Of a DNA stretch of 64,000 bases, positions 17,667 through 30,405 are shown in pieces (within the stretch, counting starts at the first letter, position 1; the number at the start of each line of letters is the position of its first letter). The notes under the pieces were generated by a model. The model was not told where the DNA came from, did no database searches, and saw nothing but the letters and a program-made list of their open reading frames with translations. The stretch comes from JAJDXO01 sp965207535 (GTDB taxonomy: Bacteria > Pseudomonadota > Alphaproteobacteria > Rhodospirillales > UBA2165): positions 372,001 through 436,000 of the forward strand of contig CBDBMR010000017.1 in the NCBI GenBank assembly GCA_965207535.1, in the 5' to 3' direction. A program made the translations under genes and the position numbers.

Positions 17667-18951
17667 TTGGATGGAACAACCTCTTCACGAGGTCGCCCAT
17701 TTTCAAGAGGGGCCCGGCATTCTGGCGAAAGACTTTGTGGATAATGGAACGCCCCTCGTTCGGTTGGCAGGCTTGGGGGGCTATGAAGTGACACTAAAAG
17801 GCTGCAACCACGTAGCTGACGAAAAAGCATCCACTAAGTGGCAGCACTTCAGGCTGAACCAAGGGGACATACTGGTCTCTACAAGCGCATCTTTCGGTCG
17901 TCCTGCCGTAGTTGGTGCTGAGGCTGAGGACGCGATATTCTACACGGGCATCATCCGTTTTCGCACCAAGTCAAAACGCTTGAGCGATGGCTATTTGAAA
18001 CTCTTTTTGGGGTCGAGGGAGTTCATCTTGCAAGCTGAAGCCCATGCGTCTGGAAGCGTGATAAGGCATTTCGGCCCCTCGCATCTCCGGCAGATGACGA
18101 TACGAATTCCTCCAATTGACTTGCAGCGGGAAATCGTAGACTTGATCGGACTCCTCGACGACAAAATCGAGTTAAACCGGCGGATGAACGAGACGCTGGA
18201 GTCGATGGCGCGGGCGGTCTTCAAGGACTGGTTCGTGGATTTCGGCCCCACCCGCGCCAAGATGAAGGGCCACTCGCCATATCTGGCCCCGGGACTCTGG
18301 AACCTGTTCCCCGACACACTCGACGGCGAGGGAAAGCCAGTAGGGTGGGAGGTTGGGACAGTTGGTAATCTAGCGGATACCAACCTGCAAAGTTGGACCA
18401 CGCGGAACCATCCCTCATTTGTCGACTATGTAGATCTCTCGAACGCCAAGTGGGGCAACATTGACAGCATTTCGAGAATGCAATGGGAACAGGCACCAAG
18501 CCGCGCCCGAAGAATTACAAGGGCTGGCGACACTGTTGTCGGTACAACTAGACCAGGGAACGGATCTTTTGCCTATATTTCGAGAGATGGATTAACGGTT
18601 AGCACTGGCTTCGCGGTGCTATCACCGCGCAAATTGGCCTATCGTGACTTTGTCCACATTGCAGCGACGCGACAAGAGAATATCGACCGGTTGGCGAACT
18701 TGGCCGACGGTCATGGCGGCGCCTACCCAGCGGTGAAGCCCCAAGAGGTTTCCGATACCGAACTTTTGCTTCCCGGGGAAACCACGCTTAACGCTTTCGC
18801 CGAGCTTGCCGCACCCTTGCGCGAGAAAGTGGAGCACGCCAAGTCAGAAAGCCGCTCCCTCGCCCGGACCCGCGACCTGCTTCTGCCGAAACTCATGTCC
18901 GGCGAAATCCGCCTCCGCGACATCGAGAAGGTGACGGAGGCCGTGGCATGA
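17659..18951 (+). CDS. hsdS: Type I restriction-modification system, specificity subunit
   Basis: The 430-residue HsdS sets the DNA site for both HsdM and HsdR. It has two target-recognition domains (about 1-150 and 225-370), each followed by a conserved helix: LQREIVDLIGLLDDKIELNRRMNETLESMARAVF and AELAAPLREKVEHAKSESRSLARTRDLLLPKLMSGEI. It overlaps hsdM by eight bases and the following broken gene by four. The recognition domains are more AT-rich than the neighbours, as usual for HsdS, whose domains are exchanged between strains. Confidence 0.93.
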   Translation: MIDWMEQPLHEVAHFQEGPGILAKDFVDNGTPLVRLAGLGGYEVTLKGCNHVADEKASTKWQHFRLNQGDILVSTSASFGRPAVVGAEAEDAIFYTGIIRFRTKSKRLSDGYLKLFLGSREFILQAEAHASGSVIRHFGPSHLRQMTIRIPPIDLQREIVDLIGLLDDKIELNRRMNETLESMARAVFKDWFVDFGPTRAKMKGHSPYLAPGLWNLFPDTLDGEGKPVGWEVGTVGNLADTNLQSWTTRNHPSFVDYVDLSNAKWGNIDSISRMQWEQAPSRARRITRAGDTVVGTTRPGNGSFAYISRDGLTVSTGFAVLSPRKLAYRDFVHIAATRQENIDRLANLADGHGGAYPAVKPQEVSDTELLLPGETTLNAFAELAAPLREKVEHAKSESRSLARTRDLLLPKLMSGEIRLRDIEKVTEAVA

Positions 18952-19390
18952 TCCGCGTACTCGCCAACCCGGTCCTCCTGCGCTGGGCGTGCGAGCGCGC
19001 CGGCATCGCTCAGGAAGAGTTGACGGCGAGGTTCAAGAAGCTGCCGGAGTGGGAGGACGGCAAAACGCGGTCCACGCCGAAACAGGCTGAGGCATTCGCA
19101 GGCGCGGTCCATGCACCAATCGGCTACCTGTTTCTTTCGGAGCCGGCGGGGGGAAACCGTACCAATCCCGGATTTCCGAACTTTCGCCGGGCGCGCGGTC
19201 ACGCGCCCCAGCCCGAATCTTCTGGACACAATCTACGTTTGCCAGGAACGGCTGAACTGGTATCGGGACTTCGCCCGCGTTGCCGGCGAGCCGGACTCGG
19301 TTTCGTCGGCAGCGCCTATGTCAGCACGGCCCCCGAGACTGTCGCGGCGCGGATGACGGCGTTTGCCGAAAGCGAAAGTGGAGCAGCCAG
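18948..19390 (+). pseudogene. Broken ImmA/IrrE-family gene with two frameshifts
   Basis: The start (MIRVLANPVLLRWACERAGI) is the helical N-terminus of ImmA/IrrE metallopeptidases found next to HsdS. After LFLSEPA the conserved sequence (VPIPDFRTFAG, RPSPNLLDTIYVCQERLNWY, RDFARVAGEPD) continues in the +1 frame, beginning at a G-run near 19148. It then returns to the first frame near 19300 (FVGSAYVSTAPETVAARMTAF). The zinc-binding HExxH domain is absent, replaced by the next gene. It overlaps hsdS by four bases. Non-functional unless the frameshifts are sequencing errors, and truncated even then. Confidence 0.75.
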
Positions 19391-19392
19391 CT

Positions 19393-20396
19393 ATGACTAC
19401 TGAGCAGCTTCCGGCAGTTCCTGGAGGCGAGGTCATTGTCTACGAGTCTCCGGAAGGCGAGGGGGGCGTTGATGTTCGCTTCGACCAGGAATCGGTCTGG
19501 CTGACACAGCGGCAGATGGCGGAGGTTTTCGGGACCTCAACTGACAACATCAGCCTGCATCTCAGAAACGTTTACGCGACGGGTGAGCTGGAGGAAGCGG
19601 CAACTGCCGAGGATTTCTCGGTAGTTCGATCAGAAGGCCAACGACAGGTTCGGCGCAAGGTCAGGCACTATAACCTCGACGCGATCATTTCCATCGGTTA
19701 CAGGGTCAACTCGAAGCGAGCCGTGCATTTCCGCCAATGGGCCACCCGAACCCTGCGCGAGCACCTAGTTAGCGGCTACACGCTGAATGAACGAAGACTT
19801 GCGGAACGCGGTCTCGACGAGGCAAGGCAAACGCTGGAGCTGCTCGCCCGCACGCTCAAAAACCAGGCGCTCGTGGACGAAACCGGACGCGCTGTGCTGC
19901 ACATCATCACCGCATACGCTGATACGTGGCGGCTGCTTCTCGAGTACGACGAAGACCGCCTCAAAACTCCAACCGGCGCGAAACCAGCCACAAGCGTCCT
20001 GGATATCGACGACGTTGGCACTGCGATTGACGCATTCAAGCACGATCTGACCGCGAAGGGCGAGGCCTCGCCGCTGTTCGGCAACCCGCGCGGCGATGCT
20101 TTGGAAGCGATACTGGGTAATATCGAGCAAACCATGTTCGGCGAACCCCTTTACCGGAGCCGCGAAGAAAAAGCAGCCAACCTGCTCTACTTCGTGGTCA
20201 AGGACCATCCCTTCACCGACGGCAACAAGCGCATCGCCGCTCTTTTGTTTCTGCTCTACATGACGCGGGAGGGCATCGAACACCGCCCCGATCCCGGAGC
20301 CTTGACGGCGCTCACACTGCTGATCGCGGAAAGCGCGCCGTCGAACAAGGATCTGATGATTCGCCTGATCGTCAATCTCATCGGCGAACTCGGCCA

Positions 20397-20400
<4 letters not shown>
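19393..20400 (+). CDS. RhuM-family N-domain with C-terminal Fic/DOC domain
   Basis: A 335-residue fusion. Residues 5-140 are a RhuM-type domain (VRFDQESVWLTQRQMAEVF, STDNISLHLRNV, HYNLDAIISIGYRVNSKRA, FRQWATRTLREHL), probably DNA-binding. The C-terminal half has a Fic/Doc core with the active loop HPFTDGNKRIAALLF. Fic enzymes transfer AMP or phosphate to target proteins. The loop ends in NKR rather than the NGR of AMPylating Fic proteins, which resembles Doc-type members. The ATG at 19393 follows a weak ribosome site. It sits between hsdS and hsdR and overlaps hsdR by four bases, so its expression is tied to restriction. Confidence 0.88.
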
Positions 20401-23555
<3,155 letters not shown>

Positions 23556-23597
23556 AGTCTTTTCGGGTGTAGGTTACACTGTGGCCGGATATCAGTG

Positions 23598-23747
23598 ATG
23601 ACCGGTAGAAACCAGCATTTCATTCCCAGATTCCTGTTGAGGGCGTTCGGCATACGGCCGGCACGGAAGGAGATCTGGTATTTCGGCAGGGATGAAGTCA
23701 GACCCGCAGGATGTTTCGACGACCTTGTCGGTCCGGGTCGGCACTGA
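23598..23747 (+). pseudogene. N-terminal fragment of a DUF4238 protein
   Basis: A 49-codon frame reads MTGRNQHFIPRFLLRAFG then RPARKEIWYFGRDE, the characteristic opening of DUF4238 proteins, and stops at 23747. The rest of the family (several hundred residues) is missing. The remaining gap up to cas3 at 24042 shows only a frame of 92 codons (23692-23970) without recognisable features, plus the presumed cas promoter, which I could not pin down. Confidence 0.55.
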
Positions 23748-24041
23748 GACATTGGACGAAAACGGGGATGCCAAGAGGCACCCACCGACCAGAAGCGACC
23801 GCACACGGCCTTATCGAGGGGTCGATAAAGTGTTCTGGTGGCAAATCAAGGTACAGCCGAATTTAGATCAAATTTACTCTCTACATGAACCTTCGTCTGC
23901 AGAATCGCCATTACCGAGACAGGGCCGTATCGTGGTGGGACTGTTCAAGGACCAATGCATCCGACTGTAGTTGAACCGTGCAACGAAGCGGCATTGCGTG
24001 ACAATGTTCGGCGGAGTCGGTGAAAATGGAAGTGCAGACAC

Positions 24042-26594
24042 ATGAAAACCATGACACCACGACCCCCGCTCACTCCCGAGATGATCAACGCGTGGCCGGG
24101 AAAGGCGATCCAAGGAGCCTATCATCCGGCGCTTTGGCATATGCTGGATGTGGGAGCCGTTGCGGACCGCCTGATTGAAAAACGTCCGGTTACGGGCTGC
24201 GCCGGAAAGGATTCAGCGATTACCTTTCTGATCGCCCTGCATGATCTTGGCAAGATCAGCGAGAGTTTTCGCGACCAGATCACCGGCGCGGCCGCGCGGG
24301 CAGAATATCATTCCCAATTGAGTTTTGTTCTGCTCCAGCATTTCGACGACCTGATGGCAGAGCGCGTAGGCGGCGGACCCTCCGCAAGACGGGCCCTGTA
24401 CGCCGCCGTTTCCGGGCATCACGGCGGCCCGCCGGAGCTAGACGACGGTAGCGGCAACAAGCAGCGGCGCTGGGAAAGTGCGATCGGTCCGGAAGCCTTT
24501 GAGACAGCCCCGAAGGTCATTGCGGCGATGAGCAGTCTATTTCCAGAAGCATCGCTGGATGATCTCTCCACCGCCGATGCAAAGAAGCTCAGCTGGAAGG
24601 TGTCCGGACTGACAGTACAGGCGGACTGGATCGGGTCGAATATGGATTGGTTTGTTAGTCAGCCTCCCGACATTCCTATTGTCAGCTATTGGGAAAAGGC
24701 GCTTTGTCGTGCTCGGGACGCTGTCGCCGGGGCGGGACTTCATGGCGCCGAACTTCGCGACAAAGCCGCAATTTTGCCGGAATCGTTGGTTCCGCGACCG
24801 ATGCAGGAAGCGGTTCGCCGGTTTAGCCTGCCGGATGGTCCTGTACTGGCAGTTGTGGAAGATGCGACCGGTGCGGGCAAAACCGAAGCCGCACTTATTC
24901 TCGCGCACCGCATGATGATCGCCGGGAAGAGTGATGGAATTTTCTTCGCCTTACCAACGATGGCGACCTCGAACGCCATGCTCAAACGTGTTGAGAAAGC
25001 CGCGGGTAAGCTGTTCTCCGGGCGTCCATCCTTGGGTCTCTCCCATGGCCGCGCGAGTCTGAATGAGCAGTTTCAGAAGATTCGTGGCAATGATGGATCG
25101 GACCCGGGCGAACCCGTGACCTGCGGTCAATGGCTGGCAGATGACCGGCGGCGAATTCTCCTGGCCGACATCGGTGTGGGCACCATTGATCAGGCTCTTT
25201 TGGCTGTACTCCCGACACGCTTCAACACGTTGCGGCTCTGGGCGCTGTCGAACAAAGTTCTGATCGTGGATGAAGCGCACGCCTATGACCCGTATATGGA
25301 GGAAGAGTTACGCACGCTGTTGAGATTCCACGCCATGCTGGGCGGATCGGCGATTGTAATGACTGCGACGCTGCCAAAGGGGATGCGCGACGGTTATGCA
25401 GAGGCGTTTCAGCGCGGATTAGGGAATCGTGAGCCGTCATCCGTAGAATGCAACGCCTATCCGCAGTTGACGGTTGTTGCCCAGCAGGTCGACACCTGCC
25501 AACCCGACCCGGTGCCATCGACCTGTCGGGACATTGCCGTGGAGCGCGTTGACGAAGCGGCGGCCCTCGCTCGGATACTCGATGGTGCACGAGAGGGCGC
25601 GGCCTGCGTTTGGGTGCGCAACGCGGTCGACGACGCCATTGCTGCAGTGCGGTGTCTCAGGGCCGAAGGCATGGACGCGGATCTCCTGCACGCAAGGTTT
25701 ATGGTTGCGGACCGGCTGAGGAAGGAAGAGGCATTGCAGGAACGGTTCGGACCTGGCGGGACCGACCGTCAGGGCAAGGTATTGGTGGCGACGCAGGTGG
25801 TCGAGGCCTCGCTTGATCTGGACTTCGATCTCATGATCAGCGACCTGGCGCCAATCGGTTCATTGATCCAGAGAGCCGGGCGGTTGTGGCGGCACATGGA
25901 TTGCCTTCCCGCCCGGAAGCGCCCGGCTGACGGGCCGAAACTGCATATTCTGTCTCCGGACCCATGTGTCGTCGATGACGCCCGATGGCTGCATCGTGTT
26001 CTGGACGCCGGTGCGTGGGTCTATCCGCTTTCGGATCAGTGGCGCACGGCCCTTGCGGTGTTTGAAGCGGGTGCGATCCGCGCACCGGATGGTCTACGCG
26101 ACCTTATCGAAGCCGTTCATGGTTCGGACCCGGAAGATGTGCCGGAAGTCCTGGGCAGGGCGGAACAGGAAAATATTGGAAAGCTGATGATCGAACGTCA
26201 GATGGCAAGAAACCAACTGCTGGAAACCCACCGCAACGGATCGCTTCAGGATTACCTTCATGCGGCGCAGAGAGTCTACGACGAGGAGAGGCTGGCAACC
26301 CGGTTGGGCATTCCTCAGGTCACATTGCGACTTGCCCGGTACAGAGATGGGCGGTTGGAGCCGCTTGCGGAAAGATGGGAAGACTCCGAGGTTCAAATGT
26401 CTCGCGCACGCTATGAAGCGGTGGGTGAATTGGATCAGCAGAAACCCGAAGTTGCGGCCCTCAAGGATCAGTGGCCTGAATGGCAACGAGTAGTGTTCCA
26501 GGTCGCGGTAGTCGGCGAAGACGGTCACCTGTCGGACCGGTTGCGGTATGACGCGGAATTGGGCTTGCTGGCCGTGCCGGAATCTGAAAAATAA
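24042..26594 (+). CDS. cas3: CRISPR-associated nuclease-helicase Cas3 (type I-E)
   Basis: The 850-residue Cas3 is recruited by Cascade to nick and unwind target DNA. The HD nuclease domain (about 25-230) has HPALWHMLDVG and LIALHDLGKISESFR plus GHHGGPPEL. The helicase shows Walker A EDATGAGKTEAALIL, LADIGVGTIDQALLAVLP, DEAH box LIVDEAHAYDPYM, TATLPKGMR, and motif VI IGSLIQRAGRLWRH. HD and helicase are fused, as usual for I-E. It is first in an operon running to cas2; cse1 begins 56 bases after its stop. Confidence 0.96.
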   Translation: MKTMTPRPPLTPEMINAWPGKAIQGAYHPALWHMLDVGAVADRLIEKRPVTGCAGKDSAITFLIALHDLGKISESFRDQITGAAARAEYHSQLSFVLLQHFDDLMAERVGGGPSARRALYAAVSGHHGGPPELDDGSGNKQRRWESAIGPEAFETAPKVIAAMSSLFPEASLDDLSTADAKKLSWKVSGLTVQADWIGSNMDWFVSQPPDIPIVSYWEKALCRARDAVAGAGLHGAELRDKAAILPESLVPRPMQEAVRRFSLPDGPVLAVVEDATGAGKTEAALILAHRMMIAGKSDGIFFALPTMATSNAMLKRVEKAAGKLFSGRPSLGLSHGRASLNEQFQKIRGNDGSDPGEPVTCGQWLADDRRRILLADIGVGTIDQALLAVLPTRFNTLRLWALSNKVLIVDEAHAYDPYMEEELRTLLRFHAMLGGSAIVMTATLPKGMRDGYAEAFQRGLGNREPSSVECNAYPQLTVVAQQVDTCQPDPVPSTCRDIAVERVDEAAALARILDGAREGAACVWVRNAVDDAIAAVRCLRAEGMDADLLHARFMVADRLRKEEALQERFGPGGTDRQGKVLVATQVVEASLDLDFDLMISDLAPIGSLIQRAGRLWRHMDCLPARKRPADGPKLHILSPDPCVVDDARWLHRVLDAGAWVYPLSDQWRTALAVFEAGAIRAPDGLRDLIEAVHGSDPEDVPEVLGRAEQENIGKLMIERQMARNQLLETHRNGSLQDYLHAAQRVYDEERLATRLGIPQVTLRLARYRDGRLEPLAERWEDSEVQMSRARYEAVGELDQQKPEVAALKDQWPEWQRVVFQVAVVGEDGHLSDRLRYDAELGLLAVPESEK

Positions 26595-26650
26595 ACTAAC
26601 ACGACTGAGGGTTCGAGGATCCCTCCGAGGCAGACTGTGAAGTACACCAT

Positions 26651-28135
26651 TTGTTAAACCTGATTGCAGACCCTTGGATTCCTGTTCATTGTTCGACCGG
26701 CGTGTCAGTCGTGCGCCCGGACCAGATTGCAGACCCGCATGTTCTCGGATTTGCTTGGCCGCGACCCGATTTGAATTTGGCCTGTTATGAATTGATGATC
26801 GGGTTGACCTACTTGGCCTGTCCGCCTGATCCCGATGAGGATGTATCTTGGACGCCACCGGATCATGCCACCCTAAAGAGTGGGTTGGCGCATTTGGTTC
26901 CCGCATTCGAACTCCTCGGCGACGGCCCGCGTTTCTTGCAGGATTTTGAGCCGCTACAGGGCGATCCGAACCCGCCCGACATGCTGTTTATCGACAACGC
27001 CGGTGCAAATGCGGCCAAGAAGAATGCCGATATTATGGTCAAGCGAAACCGTTATGGCACTCTGCCTCTGCCGCTTGCGGCGATGGCGCTCTATACGTTG
27101 CAGGCTTTCGCCCCCGCAGGTGGGAAGGGCAACCGCACCTCAATGCGTGGCGGCGGACCCATGGTGACATTGGTTCGCCCAAAACAAGAGGGACTCTGGC
27201 CCCTCATTTGGGCCAACGTTCCTGCTGGCGTAGCGCTTCGGCCAGAACAGTTGTCCAAACTGCCGTGGATGCGGCCTACCGTGACATCCGAAAAGGGGCA
27301 GGTCGTGGTACCGCAAGGCGATTCGATGGACGGCCACCCACCGGAAATGTTTTTCGGCCAACCCCGTCGTCTGCGGCTTGTTGCCGAGGGGGATAGGATC
27401 ACCGGCGTTATTCAGCAACCCTATGGGACGAACTATGCAGAGTGGCATCATCATCTGACGCCCTACTATATGGATCCCAAGGGGCAGGTCTTGCCAAGGC
27501 ACCCCAGACCAGGGGCTTTCGGGTATCGGAACTGGCGCGGGATCATTCTTCAATCCGACAAGCGCTTCCGACCGGCCAATCTGGAACGGAACTTATACGC
27601 TCCCAATCCGTCGCCGGTTAATCTGATCGTCGCGGGTTGGGCGATGGACAATATGAAACCTTTGGACTTGGTGTGGTCGGAGCAGCCGGTGTTTCCTCTT
27701 TCCGACAAGATGGACGGGATCGCCTCCAGCATGGTCGAGGCGGCCGAACAGGCCGGACTTGCACTGGCGGCCTGTGTCCGGGACGGCATGGGTGAAGGTC
27801 CGGAATCCAAGGGAGCGGCGGATCGGGCGAAGCGGGCATTCTTCGACCAAACGCACCGGCCTTTCGTTGACCGGGTCGCTGCGCTTTCAAATGGCGACAA
27901 CCCCAACCCAATTGACTGGCTGGGTGTTCTTCGGCGTGCTGCTCTCGATCTTTTTGACGAGTCCGTCCTTCCTGGATTGGCCGGGATGCAGGAGACCCGC
28001 CGCGAGAAGGCAGTCAAGGCCCGCAGATCGCTTCTGGGGGCCTTCAGTGGTCATAGTCGATTTGCCAGGAAAATCTTCGAGCCGCTTGCCCTGAAGTTAC
28101 CGCCCAAGAAGCGACGAAAAAGAGAAGACGCATGA
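26651..28135 (+). CDS. cse1: Cascade large subunit Cse1 (Cas8e)
   Basis: The 494-residue CasA/Cas8e recognises the PAM and recruits Cas3. The family start MLNLIADPWIPV and the later RGGGPMVTLVRPKQEGLWPLIWANV and YGTNYAEWHHHLTPYYMDP are typical. The start is TTG at 26651, with no ATG near. It overlaps cse2 by four bases (ATGA). Length is normal for Cse1. Confidence 0.95.
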   Translation: MLNLIADPWIPVHCSTGVSVVRPDQIADPHVLGFAWPRPDLNLACYELMIGLTYLACPPDPDEDVSWTPPDHATLKSGLAHLVPAFELLGDGPRFLQDFEPLQGDPNPPDMLFIDNAGANAAKKNADIMVKRNRYGTLPLPLAAMALYTLQAFAPAGGKGNRTSMRGGGPMVTLVRPKQEGLWPLIWANVPAGVALRPEQLSKLPWMRPTVTSEKGQVVVPQGDSMDGHPPEMFFGQPRRLRLVAEGDRITGVIQQPYGTNYAEWHHHLTPYYMDPKGQVLPRHPRPGAFGYRNWRGIILQSDKRFRPANLERNLYAPNPSPVNLIVAGWAMDNMKPLDLVWSEQPVFPLSDKMDGIASSMVEAAEQAGLALAACVRDGMGEGPESKGAADRAKRAFFDQTHRPFVDRVAALSNGDNPNPIDWLGVLRRAALDLFDESVLPGLAGMQETRREKAVKARRSLLGAFSGHSRFARKIFEPLALKLPPKKRRKREDA

Positions 28136-28656
28136 GTGAAAAACACGATTCGGTCGGGGAGATATGCTTCCGTTGGTGGCTTGGCGAGGTGGCGGCCGAT
28201 ACAGGCCGTTCACGTAAAACGCGAGCCGAATTGCGCAGAGCCGATACGCCCCTCGCTGTGTTGGGTGTTTCCACAGTGCATGATCTGAACCGTGAGTTGA
28301 CCGATGCCGGTTTACACAAGCGCACCGACTGGCCGGATCGACTGTCCCTGATCGCGGTGGCGCTGGCCCATGTGAAAGAGGGGCGGGGAGAAACGCTGGC
28401 CCGCCGTTTCGGGGCTGGCGATCCTCCAAAGTTAAGCCGGATTCGTTTCAATGCGCTGATCGGGACCGAGCGCCCGCGCGATCTGATCCGCCCCCTAATC
28501 CGTGCTCTCGCAGTTGTTGGCGGCAGCGCAGATGCGCGCCAACTGGCGCAGGATCTTTACTGGTGGGGGGATAGTGTCCGTACCAACTGGTGTTTCGAAT
28601 ACTACGGTTCGGCCGATGCGAAACCGACTTCCGATAATGAGGAGACCGACATATGA
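28132..28656 (+). CDS. cse2: Cascade small subunit Cse2 (Cas11e)
   Basis: The 174-residue CasB, present in two copies in Cascade, stabilises the R-loop. It is a mainly helical protein with basic patches (WWLGEVAADTGRSRKTRAEL, FNALIGTERPRDLIRPLIRAL, QLAQDLYWWGDSVRTNW), matching the Cse2 pattern. It overlaps cse1 and cas7 by four bases each, showing tight translational coupling. Confidence 0.93.
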   Translation: MSEKHDSVGEICFRWWLGEVAADTGRSRKTRAELRRADTPLAVLGVSTVHDLNRELTDAGLHKRTDWPDRLSLIAVALAHVKEGRGETLARRFGAGDPPKLSRIRFNALIGTERPRDLIRPLIRALAVVGGSADARQLAQDLYWWGDSVRTNWCFEYYGSADAKPTSDNEETDI

Positions 28657-29726
28657 GCCGATTTCTGCAATTGCATTACCTGACGGTCTACCCACTGTCG
28701 AATCCCAACCGCGACGATCAGGGCCGACCGAAATCGGCAACATACGGCGGCGTGCCGAGGCTACGGATTTCCAGTCAGGCATTAAAACGTGCTGCGCGCC
28801 TATCGGACGCGATGCAGCATAATCTGCAAGGAAATTTGGGCGAACGAACCCAACGGATCGGCGAGGCCATTGAGCAGGCCCTGGCGAATGGCGGAGCCGC
28901 GGGTGAAGCCGCTAGCTCGGCTGCGAAGAAAATTGCTGATGTATTCGGCAAGCTGGATGCCGAAGCCGAAAAGAAAGGACATATCCGTACGCGCCAATTG
29001 GCCTTCATATCTCCGCAAGAGAAGAAATTGGCAATGGATCTGGCGCAAAGGGAAATTGACGGCGAGCCCTTGCCTTCGAATGCCGAGTTGAAAAAAATGG
29101 TTCTGCGTAATGCCGACGGTGCCGTCGATATCGCCATGTTCGGACGCATGCTGGCCGACGATCCGGATTTCAACCGCGAAGCCGCCGTGCAGGTCAGTCA
29201 TGCCCTTACCACGCATCGCGCACTGATCGAAGATGACTTTTACACCGCTGTGGACGATTTGAAACGACCCTCCGAAGATGCCGGTGCCGGTTTCGTGGGC
29301 GAGGCAGGATTTGGATCGGGTGTGTTCTACATCTATGCCTGTGTCGATACGGTTCTTCTGAAAGAGAACCTTGAGGGGGATTCGGCTCTGGCGGCCAGAT
29401 CGACTGCGGCGCTTGCCGAGGCATTGGCGACCGCAACACCCTCGGGGAAACGTAATTCCTTCGCGCACCAGACCTTCGCAAGCTTTGCGATGGCGGAAAG
29501 AGGCGACAGGCAGCCGCGGTCGCTGGCAGGCGCTTTCCTCAAACCCGTGACGGGCGATGACCTGCTGGAGGCTTCGATCGACAGGCTGATAGAAACGGCG
29601 AAAGCAATCGACAAGGCGTATTTCGACGGTGAACCCCAACGATCCGAAATCATGAACGTTGTGCAGGCCGAAGGCAGTATTGCGGCGATCAAGACCTTTG
29701 CCATGGGTGCGGTGGACGATGCATGA
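28653..29726 (+). CDS. cas7: Cascade backbone subunit Cas7e (Cse4/CasC)
   Basis: The 357-residue Cas7 forms the six-copy backbone that binds crRNA. The start FLQLHYLTVYPLSNPNRDD and PRLRISSQALKRAAR are the RRM-fold signature of Cas7e; FGRMLADDPDFNREAAVQVSHALTTH and GSGVFYIYACVD complete it. It overlaps cse2 by four and cas5 by eight bases. Confidence 0.95.
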   Translation: MSRFLQLHYLTVYPLSNPNRDDQGRPKSATYGGVPRLRISSQALKRAARLSDAMQHNLQGNLGERTQRIGEAIEQALANGGAAGEAASSAAKKIADVFGKLDAEAEKKGHIRTRQLAFISPQEKKLAMDLAQREIDGEPLPSNAELKKMVLRNADGAVDIAMFGRMLADDPDFNREAAVQVSHALTTHRALIEDDFYTAVDDLKRPSEDAGAGFVGEAGFGSGVFYIYACVDTVLLKENLEGDSALAARSTAALAEALATATPSGKRNSFAHQTFASFAMAERGDRQPRSLAGAFLKPVTGDDLLEASIDRLIETAKAIDKAYFDGEPQRSEIMNVVQAEGSIAAIKTFAMGAVDDA

Positions 29727-30405
29727 CTATCTGGTATTTGCTCTGGTAGCACCAATGGGCTCCTTCGGGGATCTGGCAGGTCACGAGATGCGCGGGTCGG
29801 ACTTTTGGCCGGGGCGATCAGCGCTCCTCGGGCTGGTTGGCGGGGCCCTGGGAGTGCGTCGAGACGACGAATCTGGGCAGGCCACATTGGCGGCATGGAA
29901 AACCGCCGTATCGGTGTTGAGCGTTGGCAGCGTCTGGCAGGATTTTCATACGGTGCAGACCGTGCCCTCCGCCCGCATCAAGCGCCCCGGAACGCGGCGG
30001 GAAGCGCTCGCGGCATTGCAGCGGACAGACAACGGGGTCATCACACGGCGCGACTATTGCAGCGACTGCGTGTTCGGCGTTGCGATGTGGGGTGGAGACA
30101 TTCCATCGCTGGAATCTGCGTTGAAACAGCCTGTATTTGCGCCTTATCTGGGCCGCAAGAGCTGCCCGTTATCAGCCCCCATGGGTCCGAAGACCGTTGC
30201 AGCCGGCACCTCCGTCGAAGCGCTCGAGCAAATCACCCTACCGCCGTTCCTGAACCTCGAACCTGATCAGCCGAAGCTGATCGTCTCGGACGAGGAGATG
30301 CCGCGCGGCTGGACTGAAACGCGTTGGGATGAGCCGCTCGATCGCGGAGCATGGCACTTCGGCCAACGCCAGATCCAGGTAATAGTGCCGGAGCAAGATA
30401 CGTGA
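29719..30405 (+). CDS. cas5: Cascade subunit Cas5e (CasD)
   Basis: The 228-residue Cas5e caps the 5' handle of the crRNA. The start HDYLVFALVAPMGSFGDL and GRSALLGLVGGALGVRRDDE are the RAMP-fold N-terminus, and KRPGTRREALAALQR is part of the thumb region. The ATG at 29719 is chosen because it opens the conserved strand; the open frame extends 20 codons upstream inside cas7. It overlaps cas6e by four bases. Confidence 0.93.
   Translation: MHDYLVFALVAPMGSFGDLAGHEMRGSDFWPGRSALLGLVGGALGVRRDDESGQATLAAWKTAVSVLSVGSVWQDFHTVQTVPSARIKRPGTRREALAALQRTDNGVITRRDYCSDCVFGVAMWGGDIPSLESALKQPVFAPYLGRKSCPLSAPMGPKTVAAGTSVEALEQITLPPFLNLEPDQPKLIVSDEEMPRGWTETRWDEPLDRGAWHFGQRQIQVIVPEQDT

Noticed and set aside
23692..23970. 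92-codon plus-strand ORF before cas3
   Set aside because: Overlaps the DUF4238 stub, has no ribosome site and no recognisable domain; likely chance.
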